This document shows, piece after piece, positions 33,453 to 56,757 of a stretch of 64,000 bases of DNA. Every line of letters starts with the position of its first letter. Within the stretch, counting starts at the first letter, position 1. Position numbers and translations under genes: made by a program. Origin of the DNA: Blasia pusilla (taxonomy: Eukaryota; Marchantiophyta; Marchantiopsida; Blasiales); the NCBI GenBank assembly GCA_050084515.1, contig CM114273.1:5704001-5768000 (forward strand), read 5' to 3'. The notes beneath the pieces were generated by a model. The model was given only the letters and a program-made list of their open reading frames with translations, searched no databases and had not been told where the DNA came from.

Positions 33453-34100
33453 TGTTATATAACAAAATCAGCCAGTGTATAAACTCTTTCCTCATTAAGT
33501 GGTAGATAGAGTTTTATTAGTATTAAGTAAATAAGTTTAGGAAAAGGAAATTCCCATGTTTAAACCTCTTTATGGTGCCTTTTTATGCGGGCCCAACTTT
33601 AAGAAAATAGGTAATGAATAAAATATAACTTTATAAAATTAAAGTAGTGAGGTTGGTGCTTTAATGAAAAGCAAAAATAGTCTTGATTGATGGCTAGTTT
33701 AGTTGAGGTAATTTGGAAAATATCAAGTGGGTAAACGAGGATATTTTGGAAGAGATAAAAGGAAATCTACTTGTGTCAAAATATGATTGGCTAAGCCTTG
33801 AGAGATAACCATGTGGCACAAGATAAGATTAGCTTTATTTCGTACTCTTGTAGATCTCTTGTGAGTATATAAAGAGGAGGGAGTTTCAAGGATTCATCAC
33901 CTTCTATTTCACATCTTGAGTCTCTCGTGTCATTCTTGAGTGTAGGGCTTTGGGATTGCTTGCTCTTCCAATGAGAGTGAATCATCCCTCTTGGGAGAGT
34001 AACTTGACCATGGTCTATTCTTCGAGAGGTTTTTAGACTATGGTGTGTGTGGAGATGAGAGGCTTGTAACCTTAGAGGAGTTTAGTCATACTAAAGTAGT
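33453..34100 (+). repeat. Probable 3' LTR of the gypsy element
   Basis: Starts TGTTATATAAC directly after the purine tract. A TATA-like GTATATAAAGAGGAGG at about 33866 and a duplicated phrase TTCCAATGAGAGTGAAT / CCCAATGAGAGTGGAT (33968 and 34124) fit a U3-R-U5 layout. The right edge is a guess, since no 5' LTR is available for comparison. Confidence 0.45.
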
Positions 34101-35471
34101 AAATATTTTGGTTTGTTATTTTCCCAATGAGAGTGGATAACCCTTTTTGGAGAATAATTTTTCCAAAGTCCATTCTTGAGGAGAGTAGAGAATGTCTGTC
34201 AAGCATTGATAGGGGTGGAGCACGAGTTGTGTCCGACTTTCCTTTCCTCAATCTTTACCATATCAAGCTACTCTTTGTAGATAGGCACTGGTTCACTCGC
34301 TATTTACTTTATCACTTTGGGGAGATTTTCATGAAGCAGGTCATGCAATCTCGATTCGGTGATTTTTCTTATCGTCACATATGGAAGGATATGGGATGGT
34401 ACTTTGTATCTCCTTATACAGCGATCCATGGACGTTAATAGGTTTGCTCAAGTAGGGTTTAATAGTAGTTGTGCTATCTTCCTCGTGTACAAGCGTAAAG
34501 TAATTTATATGGATCTTATAGTTAGGAATTTCGGAGTCCGACGTTACGAAGAAGTGATCGCTCGGTACTTTCATTTGTGATACTTGTCGTGAGAGAATGG
34601 AGAGTATACATAATAATTTTATATTGAAAAAAGAGAACTTCTTCAAGAGTTCACCTTGCAATGATCACGTATGCCGTAGCTAGAACTCCCGCCCTTATTC
34701 GAAAAAAGTCTCTCGACACAATAACATATCCAACATGGATTTGGAAGTCTATAGAATAACAAATCTACAAAAAACCAATTTATTTTTCAAGTAAATACAA
34801 ATAGATATTTTTGGAATCAAAGAATATAAGAACTTCACCAAACATACATACCCATCCCAGAAAAAGTAAATTTCTTATATTTCATATTTGAGAAAGATAA
34901 TGAAACTACTATCAAGCGAGATTCAACCGTACTTACTTCACTTGAGTCATCATAGTCATGAGAATGACCACTACTAAGAATCCACGATCCATAATCTAAG
35001 GTGTCTCGCACAAATGAATGGGCATAAGATATAGGCTAAGAGGAAGGAATACAATCATAGGAATAATACAGAGGAATGATAATATCTCCTTCTTCCTCCT
35101 CACCTTGGGATAACATAATGTTAATAAGTTCTACTACATGCGTTGATAGAATTCTTGATACATTCTCTTAGAACACTTTCCTTAAGTGCTTCTTGGCCAA
35201 GAGGAACATACGACTCCATCATTTATAACATATTGGGTTGCTCTTACTCTTCTTTGCAACAAATCATTACATTTCAATAATTTCTTATATAGAAAAAAGA
35301 AAACATAAAGTAGTTTTCATAGTTTGAAGAGAAAATACTATGTTTTCCATTATTTTCTTAATGAGTATAAATGCAAATGGAAAAATATATCTCATTATTT
35401 TCTATATCCCTACATGTCGAATTCATCACCGACATACCCTCAAGTACAAGAATGTACTGTGAAATACATTA
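34101..35471. other. Intergenic, nothing recognised
   Basis: Frames at 34127-34438 and 34341-34661 overlap on opposite strands without recognisable motifs. The left part may still be gypsy LTR. Confidence 0.4.
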
Positions 35472-35542
35472 AGTGGGCCGATCAGCGGAAATTGGATTAC
35501 TGAAATACATTCAGTAATCCAATTTCCGCTGATCGGCCCACT
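35472..35542. repeat. Perfect 32-bp inverted repeat with 7-base loop
   Basis: Bases 35472-35503 and 35511-35542 are exact reverse complements. The loop is AATACAT. The phrase GAAATACATT occurs just before the left arm (35461) and again across the loop (35502), so the right arm may be a template-switch copy of the left. The transcript of either strand would fold into a long perfect stem. Confidence 0.9.
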
Positions 35543-36250
35543 CGTTAAGAAACGAAGAGAACCAAGGGATCCTATGAAGAGAATCTGGCCTACTACGCGT
35601 CATACGGGCTATCGAAATGATCACTCGATTGCATCATTCAAGGAGTAGAAGTTCAGACAAATCTCTTACAAGCGTCCGAAATAATAGTTTTAGATTTAGA
35701 AAAGTCTTGAGAGCTAAAATGGAACGGATGAATTGGAGGTGAGCTTGGGGAGTATTTATCACTCTTTTCACAATAGGTAGGCCCTACTCATGTAGGCGCG
35801 CGTGAGTCTATGGAAGTACGATTTCATGCTCCGCATCTAGGAATCAGGAGAGAACACGAGGTATATTCCAATAGATATGATCCTGAAATAAATATGAAAG
35901 TGTAGCTCACACATGTGGAGAGGTCGAGCTATTTTCAAATAATATCACCGTGATGATTGGATATTGAATGCGGCCATTCTAACATGGATCTGCTAATTCT
36001 ACCCTTGTATGGATGGGACTGGATTGTCACTTACTATGCTTCTCTGTTGGGTGGAAGCTTATTCATGGCGTCGCCAAACAAGAAAATGGAGCTCTTTTTT
36101 GGATTCGAAACTCGCTTAGAAGGGGAGTACGCCTTTTGGACTTTGTTCGAGCACTAACCATCCACGTATTGCCCAATTCGCACGCAGCCATGTTCAACGA
36201 TCCAAGCACGGCTTTCCTTTACAAACTCATCCAAGCATTGATGTAGTCGA
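35543..36250. other. Intergenic, nothing recognised
   Basis: Two overlapping frames (35957-36246) lack recognisable motifs. Confidence 0.4.
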
Positions 36251-36394
36251 TCTCCGGGTATAAATTGGCCTCACATCTGTTTCGAAAGCATACATATCCT
36301 TTCAACAACAGGCAGCACTTGCCAGACAACTATATTCAGCAAGCGAGCGTACGTAGGTAGGAGACCAGGGAATCCATGACTCTGCGAATCGAAG

Positions 36395-36959
36395 ATGGAC
36401 TTGGCTCCGAAGCTCTTGCTCATCGTGGCAATCTCTGTCACGGTGAGATCCGTCAGTGAACTGGGACTCCACGGCAGTTGATCCTCCGCATGCGGTCCAA
36501 TATCATCAGCCGATAAATGTTGTGCTCATTTAGAGCTTTAGGCGAATTGTTGTGCTCCGCTCGGGAATAAGAACCTAGCAAGTGGGACTGATTGACTCGT
36601 GGGCGATTTGCTCCGCGCAATGCTGGAAAGAGGGTGGAGGGGACGCCTAATGATCGGGAGTTGATATGATTTAATCTTGTGGTCCGTGCATCCTTGCAGG
36701 CAATCTGAAACAACTGTAACTCTGAGGTCACAACGTGCTCCTAGAGAGCGATCCCATCAGCCAATACAACCTGGCCTGCGGAGCCACTCAAGTGCTGCAC
36801 TTGGCGCATGCTTTGAGCTGGGAAGCTGGCGTTATCTATGCTTCTATAACCGGGAAGTGTGCAATAGATGGAAATCCAACCGCGTCTATTGACAGAAACT
36901 TGGCGAACCTGGCAGAGTTCACCATTGGAGGTGCGGATGGGCTAGGCGACTTCAATTGA
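36395..36959 (+). other. Doubtful small gene or pseudogene for a secreted protein
   Basis: A TATA-like GGGTATAAATTGG at about 36256 is followed at 36395 by MDLAPKLLLIVAISVT, a good signal-peptide start that ends at a plausible donor (ACG|GTGAGA). Downstream, 36727-36959 gives an open frame LESDPISQYNLACGATQVLH ... FTIGGADGLGDFN that looks protein-like. I could not join the two parts in frame: the obvious acceptor (CTTGCAG at 36699) leads to stops, and the alternative needs a different start. I do not recognise the family. It may be a broken gene. Confidence 0.25.
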
Positions 36960-37417
36960 GGCCACGAAATCATGAAGGCAAACCTCGAGACGGTGGGCAA
37001 GAAATTTGACTGATCATAAGGAATAGGAGGAAGGTGGATTTGAAGCACAAAGCCAAATCTCCAGAAAGTGGCCCGTTACGCTTGCATTTACGGATAAAGC
37101 AAGTATAAACTACCCCGACGCACACAGCACCCACCCACTCACGGAAATGCAGCTACTGAGTGAGCTTACTCGGGTAGAAGAGAATCCAGCTGAGCTAAAT
37201 AGAAAGGAAGAAAACAACATGAGTTCACACCCCGTAAGCGCCTAGCTACAGAAAGTTCACAATAGAGAAGTGAGTGATGAGGAAGAGAACTCACCTCGAT
37301 AGCAATGGATATCAGAATCAGCAATGCTACAGCAAGAGCTCCGTGCACACCCTGGTCTCTTACCTGCCTCCTCTCCTCCTCTCTCCCCCCTCCTCTCCTT
37401 CTGCCTCCACCCCGTCC
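36960..37417. other. Intergenic, pyrimidine-rich at the right end
   Basis: No gene seen. 37365-37400 is a CT-rich stretch (CTCCTCTCTCCCCCC-like). Confidence 0.4.
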
Positions 37418-37750
37418 AACTCCTCCAACCCCTCAACAAGATATATACTATATATCCCGTCCCTTACGTGTCCGTAAAAGAGCGCCCACTTTTCCCTTAC
37501 CTATAATTCCCACAAAGATTTGATCCACTCCTCAGACCTTCCCACCAAAGATTTGATCTGTCCACACCCAGGATTTGATTATGGCGTGTCTCCACTCCTT
37601 CAACCCCTCAACAAGATATATACTATTGTAGTATATATTCCGTCCCTCACGAGTCCCCATAAGAGCGTCCACTCCTCCTACGCTCCACTCCTCATACCCT
37701 ATAATTTCCACAAAGATTTGATCCGTCCCCACCCAGGATTTGATTATGAA
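37418..37750. repeat. Imperfect tandem duplication, 175-195 bp unit
   Basis: CAACCCCTCAACAAGATATA occurs at 37426 and 37601, and CACAAAGATTTGATCC at about 37511 and 37709. CACCCAGGATTTGATTATG occurs at about 37565 and 37731. Two units are present with small insertions. Overlapping open frames here are a by-product. Confidence 0.75.
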
Positions 37751-38634
37751 GACTCGTTTTCCTGGTTTGGAGACTCACGTTTTTGTTGCAGTCTCTATTT
37801 GGAGAATTGTCCTTAGAAAAGCCACTACTCATGAGATTGTTTTTAGAAATGCTTCACCCGAAATAGTAACCCCCCATGTTGCCTTAATAGTATAGATTCT
37901 CTCAATGCCTTATAACACATAGATTTAAGTCATAATCTTTCTCTTATGAAAATTTGATCTCCACAACTTTTTTCAAGGATTCCCATAACATCCGGTAGGA
38001 CATAGTTGAGTGGTCCACTTTCTACTCGGGTGCTCATCTAGTCACCTTGGTTTAGAAATTATTTCTTCCGCTTACAGTTTTGGGCCTCCAAAATCCGCCT
38101 CTTCAAAGGTGGATATTCTCTTTGTGAAGGAAATTGAAGTATGTATATATCGTTCCATTCTCGTCACACAATTCAATCCATAAGTATCCTAAAAACATGG
38201 ATGGAAGCATAGATGGATGGAATGCCATGGAAACACGCCAGAAAATAGGAAAGAAAGAGTACGTGAGAGCATAATATAACACCCCATTAACTGCACCATA
38301 GGCCAGAGAGATTCTGATCAAAGGAGCCACTTGTCATGCAACAAAATCTTTTATGTTTGAGATTATTAATGCGAGAAGCTTCTATCTAATAAATAGACAT
38401 ATATTAATAAGCCTTGGAAATTTAAAAAAAGTGTTTAAGAGATATTGTATAGCCCCTTTGCAAATCTATCCCATCGGAATAAATATATATATATATACCC
38501 GGTTAGATTAGAAATACTTATGAAATGGACGGACTAAAATAATCCAAGTCTTGGTGGAATCTAGCCGTTTTGGGTCACAAACCCGTGGGTTCATTCACTA
38601 TGGAGTTTGGACACTTATTCCACAAATTCTTTCG
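37751..38634. other. Intergenic, nothing recognised
   Basis: AT-rich; a short (AT)n run lies at about 38482-38498. Confidence 0.4.
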
Positions 38635-38672
38635 AGTAGTACCCTATGTAGCAAGCTACTTAGGGTACTACT
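38635..38672. repeat. Hairpin, 18-bp arms with one mismatch, 2-base loop
   Basis: AGTAGTACCCTATGTAGC (38635-38652) pairs with GCTACTTAGGGTACTACT (38655-38672) apart from a single mismatch. Confidence 0.8.
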
Positions 38673-40496
38673 TTTCGGCCACGAGTTCCACATGAATGAG
38701 TGATACCTAACTTGGAGGATAGTTGAAGCCATTTCAAGGGTTAGGGCTTCAGTTTATTTCCTCTTCTTGGTTTAGGATTTTTGGTTGGTGGTATTCTATA
38801 CATTCAATTATAGATCAAATTTGTTGTTTAAAACTTTGAAAACTCTAGTTTTTATTCTTGATGAATGGAGATTTATATGAAATGAGAATTATATTAGAGC
38901 CACGGACCACTATTAGAGCTAAGGACAACCTTACCCAATAGATTAAGGGATTTGCTTTCAATAGCATTCACACCTCTTACTTATGTAATCTTCTTAACTT
39001 TCATGCAACTTCATAGAGTTATGGATATTTGGGGAGAGGAACACATCTTTGAAAGTACGAGCTTATATATTATTATATTGGGATGTTGATGTGAGAGATA
39101 TGTGGATGTATCATATATTTCCAGGTTTTTTAAAGTTCCATTACGTCTAATGTCTAAGCGTAAACTCTTTCCTCTATACTTCATGAATTATTAATTATAC
39201 ATTCCTTCCTAGATGAGTCCCACCCTTATATTCTCTTTGGTGATGACTAAGTCTTCCTCATGTGTCCCACAAGGGCCACCACTCCCTAAGAGAGTTATTA
39301 TTGGTGGAAATAATAATTCTACTAGTTTCACATTTCAAGTCATAACGGTTCACTTTTTCTGGCTTTCACTCGGGCTTTATTTCTATACATGAAATAATTT
39401 TGATAAGATTGTTAGCTTGGGCTCTCATTCTCACCATCTTAAGCATGGGAGATTATGAGGCTTGGAGGGAAATGTGTCTCACAATCCATGGAGGTTGCCT
39501 ATTTTCCTCCATAAATCCATGATGAAAAAAGAAAAGGATTTAGTTGCATGGAAACAATCAATGGATTCGTACATGAGAGGGTTAGGATGCATTGCAACCC
39601 CACACTAGCCTTTGACCTTGTGAAATGAGATCCCGAAACCATCTAAAAACATGTGATTTGTAATCTTTATTGGTTATGTAAATCTAGAAACATAACCACT
39701 ACTATGGTTAAGAGAGATGAGCTTACTCCTCCGCAATTAATTTCATTGTATCATAGACCAAGATCAATAAACCATAGAGCACCATGATGACACATTCACA
39801 AAAAATTAGTGTGATATATGGAGAGTAGCGGAGGAATTTATGTATGGGAAATTACATCATTGAAATGCATACTTCCTCGTCATATACATACCTAGTATTA
39901 TCTTTTCTTGTTCACATGGTGGAAAATGAGAAAGACTTTTAGGGTGTAGGATAGATTAGTAACTCAATTCCTCTACCCGGTCACAAGGAAATTGTTCATC
40001 GATCTAGGTGGAGAGTGGGAACAATGATTTGTATCCCAAAAGAAGACATTATGAGTTGGACTAGAATCCAAATAGAACTTGGAGCAAGAATACCATCAAT
40101 TTCTTGGTATGTATAGAAGAATAAGGAAGGAATAGAAGGGATCATTTCATTGGTTGGAGGTGTTGTGTTTCGATACAAGTTCTTGAGGCCAAAACTTATA
40201 CCAACAATGGGAGGTTCATTCTTATATATTGCGAAGGTGTTTCATAGACGTATTCTCCTTTCATACTAAGAAGTAACCTACAACATTATCACTACAATGC
40301 TGCCACTTGGAAGGTGCACGAGGCCAACTCTACTATCTCTACAACATTATAAATATGAGAGATCCTCGTTAAAAATGTGTGCGATGTTTGAATGGTTGTG
40401 ACTCCCCCTCAATGGGAAACTTGTGCCATTGCCATGAGTTCCAAATCCCTAAACCTAAAATACCAACCATCCTCTCGTAGCTAAAGGAATTGTAGG
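38673..40496. other. Intergenic, includes second copy of a diverged repeat
   Basis: 39520-39720 resembles 27900-28060 plus 28470-28510 (see that entry). Otherwise there is no recognisable gene or RNA. Confidence 0.4.
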
Positions 40497-40528
40497 GAGA
40501 GCTCTTGGCACTTTTGCCAAGAGCTCTC
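40497..40528. repeat. Perfect hairpin, 14-bp stem, 4-base loop
   Basis: GAGAGCTCTTGGCA (40497-40510) and TGCCAAGAGCTCTC (40515-40528) are exact reverse complements around CTTT. Confidence 0.85.
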
Positions 40529-40849
40529 TCAACAATGTCAAGGTCCAATCTAAAGTAATCTACCAAATGCTCTCCTATATAAAATGCCATCGCAGAATAT
40601 CAATCATGTAAATTTTAAATTGGGTAAATCACACCTATGTTGTTGTAATAGAGCATGCATTCCTCTCCGATTCGTAACCACTCCAATAATGCACGTATAA
40701 GTTGTCATCACAAGCAATCGGATGTGTTTGGGAATGGCATGTGTTAATCAAATATGCCCTCATATATGAGGCTTGTATGCTCACTTCTTATCATGTTCAT
40801 ATTTTCATCATCTTCTTCATCCACAATCCTTGGTATCTATGTTCCAAGT

Positions 40850-41045
40850 ATGGCAGTCATGTGAAGGTGATTGAACAACTTAGTATGTAACCCTCTCCCA
40901 TACAACCTTCCAAGTATGCCTCTATATGAAGGTGATTGAATAACTTAATATGCAACCTTCTACCATACAATCCTCCTCTATATGAAGATGATTGAATAAC
41001 TTAAAATGTAGCCCTCCACTATACAACCCTCCAAGTATGCCTTTA
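40850..41045. repeat. Three-copy tandem repeat, 56-65 bp unit
   Basis: TGAAGGTGATTGAA..AACTTA followed by a TACAACC/CCAAGTATG segment recurs from 40862, 40927 and 40983. Unit lengths differ by small gaps. Confidence 0.75.
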
Positions 41046-42090
41046 ATCCTTTCAATTGATACATGTACCACACTAAATACTTGCCAACTAGATTGTTGGA
41101 GATGGATTTCTTGGCAGGAGTTCGACCAACCTAGGTTTTCCATTTGTCCCATGGATTTCTTAGGAGTGCAACCAACCAGAGGTTTTCCAATTGGCCACCA
41201 CTAAACTGACTCACGTAATATCAATTCTCATGAGGGCATCCGCGTTAAAGGGTTATTAAGCTTTTCTACTAAAACACAACTTTTTACACTTCTTAACCTA
41301 AACAAAGCGAAATGCCTTTCAAAGTCCAGTCTACCTTTGTCTTTCACATCATTCAAAACCCAAAATTAAGCATAGATTCATGGGAATACTTTGTAAAATT
41401 AAAAGAAAATAGGTAGATAATAGAGATCTGATTTGACTTACCTCTCAACTTTCTTCCTTTTCCTCCTTCCAAGATGTCTCTAAAATTCCCGCCTTGCATC
41501 AAAAAGGGATTCCATCAACAATAAACCTCCGATTGATGTATCCACCAACTTTTCCCATAGTAGAGCAAACACCTTAACCTTTTTGAATTTGTGTTTGATC
41601 TGGATTTTCCATATATTTGAAGTCCACATCGCAGGTGACAATAATTCTTCATACCACATCCTCCGGTGTACTCATATAACCATTGTGCTACATCTCTTCT
41701 ACATCGAACTGGAAGTTGGGCACAACTTTGTCCAATTCTAGTCCAACCACACACCTAAAACTGCTTCAATCAGGATTTAGGAAGATGCCAATCTCTTGCA
41801 AACCAAGATATCTCCCAACACATCAGCACTCGGAAATATCAATATATTGATGAACTTATCTTCTTCCCCACTATACACCTGAAGAATGGGTATAACACTC
41901 ACTTAAGCTAAGATAAAAAGGTTTCCTCAAGTTCTACCACTAAACCCTTTCTTCAGCAGTTCCTGGGGAGGACGTTGGCTGTTACATCTACCCATAATGT
42001 GAGCACTTTCATCTCACAAGCCCGGGCTGATCACAAACATGGCCTTCATAAGCAGTTAGGAGCTAAAACAACATACATATACAACCCACC
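41046..42090. other. Intergenic, downstream of SnRK1
   Basis: No gene supported. The minus-strand frame at 41515-41754 has no recognisable motif. Confidence 0.4.
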
Positions 42091-42263
42091 TATCTAAGGT
42101 TGCCCTGGAAGGTATATAGATTGTAAGGATTGAAGTTCTTCTATTGTTGTAGTACATCGAGTCTCTGTAGAAGCTACTCTAAGATTGAGCTCTACATCCA
42201 CAAAATCCAGAGCACTTGCAAAACAACAGGGCTCTTGGCAAGAAGGTATTGTAGGAATCATCT

Positions 42264-55310
<13,047 letters not shown>

Positions 55311-55314
55311 GGAC

Positions 55315-55475
55315 GAATGGTGGGCTCTACTCTCTTTACCCTCCTCCACTCTCTTCTACTCTCCACTTTACCCTCCCTACTCTCCTCGACTCTCCACCGA
55401 TCTACTCTTCTCTACTCTACTCTACTCCACTCCACTCCACTCGACTCGACTCTACTCTACTCTACTCCATGCCCT
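55315..55475. repeat. Pyrimidine-rich microsatellite (CTCTA / CTCCA words)
   Basis: Plus strand consists of CTACTCTCTTTACCCTCC-like phrases passing into TCTACTCTACTCTACTCC and CTCGACTCGACTC. On the minus strand, the coding strand of SnRK1, this is a GA-rich tract about 1.2 kb upstream of the start codon. Three long overlapping open frames (54935-55649) result from the repeat. Confidence 0.8.
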
Positions 55476-56072
55476 AAAGATGTTTATCAGTTGATCAATC
55501 AATCAATCCATGAATTGATCGATCGATTAAATAATCCATCCCCTGGATCCAAAAGGCGACATGCCAATTCGCCGCTCGAGCACAGCAACCACCGGCACAA
55601 AATTCTCGCTCTCTTTCGGCTGAACCAAGGCGCCCGCCCCTCCGCATGACGACGACGACCGGACGACGACGAGCGCAGCAGCTCCGACAGCGTCGTGTAC
55701 GGGCATCATCAAGAATCTGCCAGTGAGCGAAACAAACGGCAGTTGCTCTGAAGTAGTAGATGATGATGATGAAGAGGAGGAGGAGGCGAAGGAGGAGGAG
55801 AAAGGTATGTTTGGACTCTATGGACGAACTCGCTGATGAGTAAGTACGCTCTTGGTGGTGTTCAAGCCTTAACAGGCAGCCCAAAACAGCCACAACAGAC
55901 TGGATCTAACAATGGACCAAAAACAGCAGCTGCACTTAAATAGATGTGAGGAGAAAGAAAAAAATGTCCTCCTCCCATCTCAAAGGTGGTTGTGGCGGAC
56001 GTGGTAGTCATAGATCCTACGCGGGAGGCAGTGCGAGCCCAAGTGGTGGCCCAAGGGCGAATGCTACAAGGA
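55476..56072. other. Intergenic with trinucleotide runs
   Basis: Contains ATC/AAT-rich runs (TGATCAATCAATCAATCC at about 55490) and (GAT)n/(GAGGAG)n at 55757-55800. The array motif described at 55820-59800 first appears at about 55825-55940. No gene is supported. Confidence 0.4.

Positions 56073-56111
<39 letters not shown>
56073..56111. repeat. (GGC)13 microsatellite
   Basis: An uninterrupted run of CGG/GGC trinucleotides, directly before the LINE fragment. Confidence 0.95.
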
Positions 56112-56112
<1 letters not shown>

Positions 56113-56139
56113 AGAAGACACATATCTAGAGTCGACTAC

Positions 56140-56572
56140 ACGAGGGACACATCTTCATCCCCCTGGCCATAGAGATGTATGGGGCTATGGGGGAGAGGTT
56201 CGACTCATTCCTTACGGACTGCGCCCATCATCTCCACTCGAGAAATGGGTTGTCCTTAGCTCTGCGATTCAGACTGTATTGTAGGCGGCTGGTCTCCATA
56301 GCGTTGCGGCGTGCCAGGCTAATGGGATTTTGCAGCGGCTCAGGCTATGGGAGACGCCGGCGCTAGAGGCCCACTTAGTAGTAGTCATAGCTCTCTTGTT
56401 GTTTCTTTGATATTGTCTCTGCTTTGTTGGTGAGTTTAAATCGTTAGGGGGAATGCCCCCTTCTTCCTTTTCTGGTCCTGTTGTGGCCTTCAGGTTTTGA
56501 CTCTTTGAGTCCCCCTCTTTTGTACTTCCGATGGGTTTTCCATCACTCGTTTTTATCGAAGTGCATCTTTGT
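56140..56572 (+). mobile_element. 3' end of a LINE (non-LTR retrotransposon)
   Basis: From about 56151 the frame reads IFIPLAIEMYGAMGERFDSF and, after some residues, FRLYCRRLVSIALRRA. This matches the C-terminal pattern of LINE polyproteins seen in algae, oomycetes and lower plants, where P-L-A-x-E-x-[YF]-G precedes F-R-x-[YR]-x-R-R-x-S-[IV]-A-L-x-R-A. A 3' untranslated part (56390-56572) follows and recurs in reverse orientation at 60288-60412. The rest of the element is absent: 5' truncation is typical of LINE integration. Identification rests on remembered family patterns. Confidence 0.55.
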
Positions 56573-56687
56573 CTTCTCACTTGATGAGTACAGTACTACT
56601 GTAAGCTCTTGGTTTTCACGCCCAACGCATGGAACTTGGACTTCCACTGCTATCAAGCAAGAAGAGAAATAAACAGCAGCTGCACTC

Positions 56688-56689
<2 letters not shown>

Positions 56690-56736
<47 letters not shown>

Positions 56737-56757
56737 GAGGAGGAGGAGGAGGAGGAG
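56690..56757. repeat. (GA)n followed by (GAG)n microsatellite
   Basis: About 40 bases of GA repeats pass into GAG/AGG repeats. It interrupts one unit of the 160-200 bp array. Confidence 0.95.

Larger units (their letters stand above)
29345..34100 (+). mobile_element. Broken Ty3/gypsy retrotransposon (gag missing, 3' LTR probable)
   Basis: The pol domains lie in Ty3/gypsy order: protease (about 29446-29790), linker, RT (30380-31490), RNase H (31496-32188), integrase zinc finger (32213-32404), integrase core (32472-33083) and C-terminal region (to 33330). Integrase after RNase H defines the superfamily. At least four frameshifts and several stops break the polyprotein. One frameshift coincides with a run of ten A at 31456-31465. 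A polypurine tract (GGTTTGGAGGGGATGA, ending near 33452) precedes a probable 3' LTR. I find no gag and no 5' LTR, so the copy is probably 5'-truncated. Confidence 0.85.

Noticed and set aside
55946-56284. 112-residue Gly-rich frame
   Set aside because: Created by the GGC run; downstream the LINE motif is readable in another frame.
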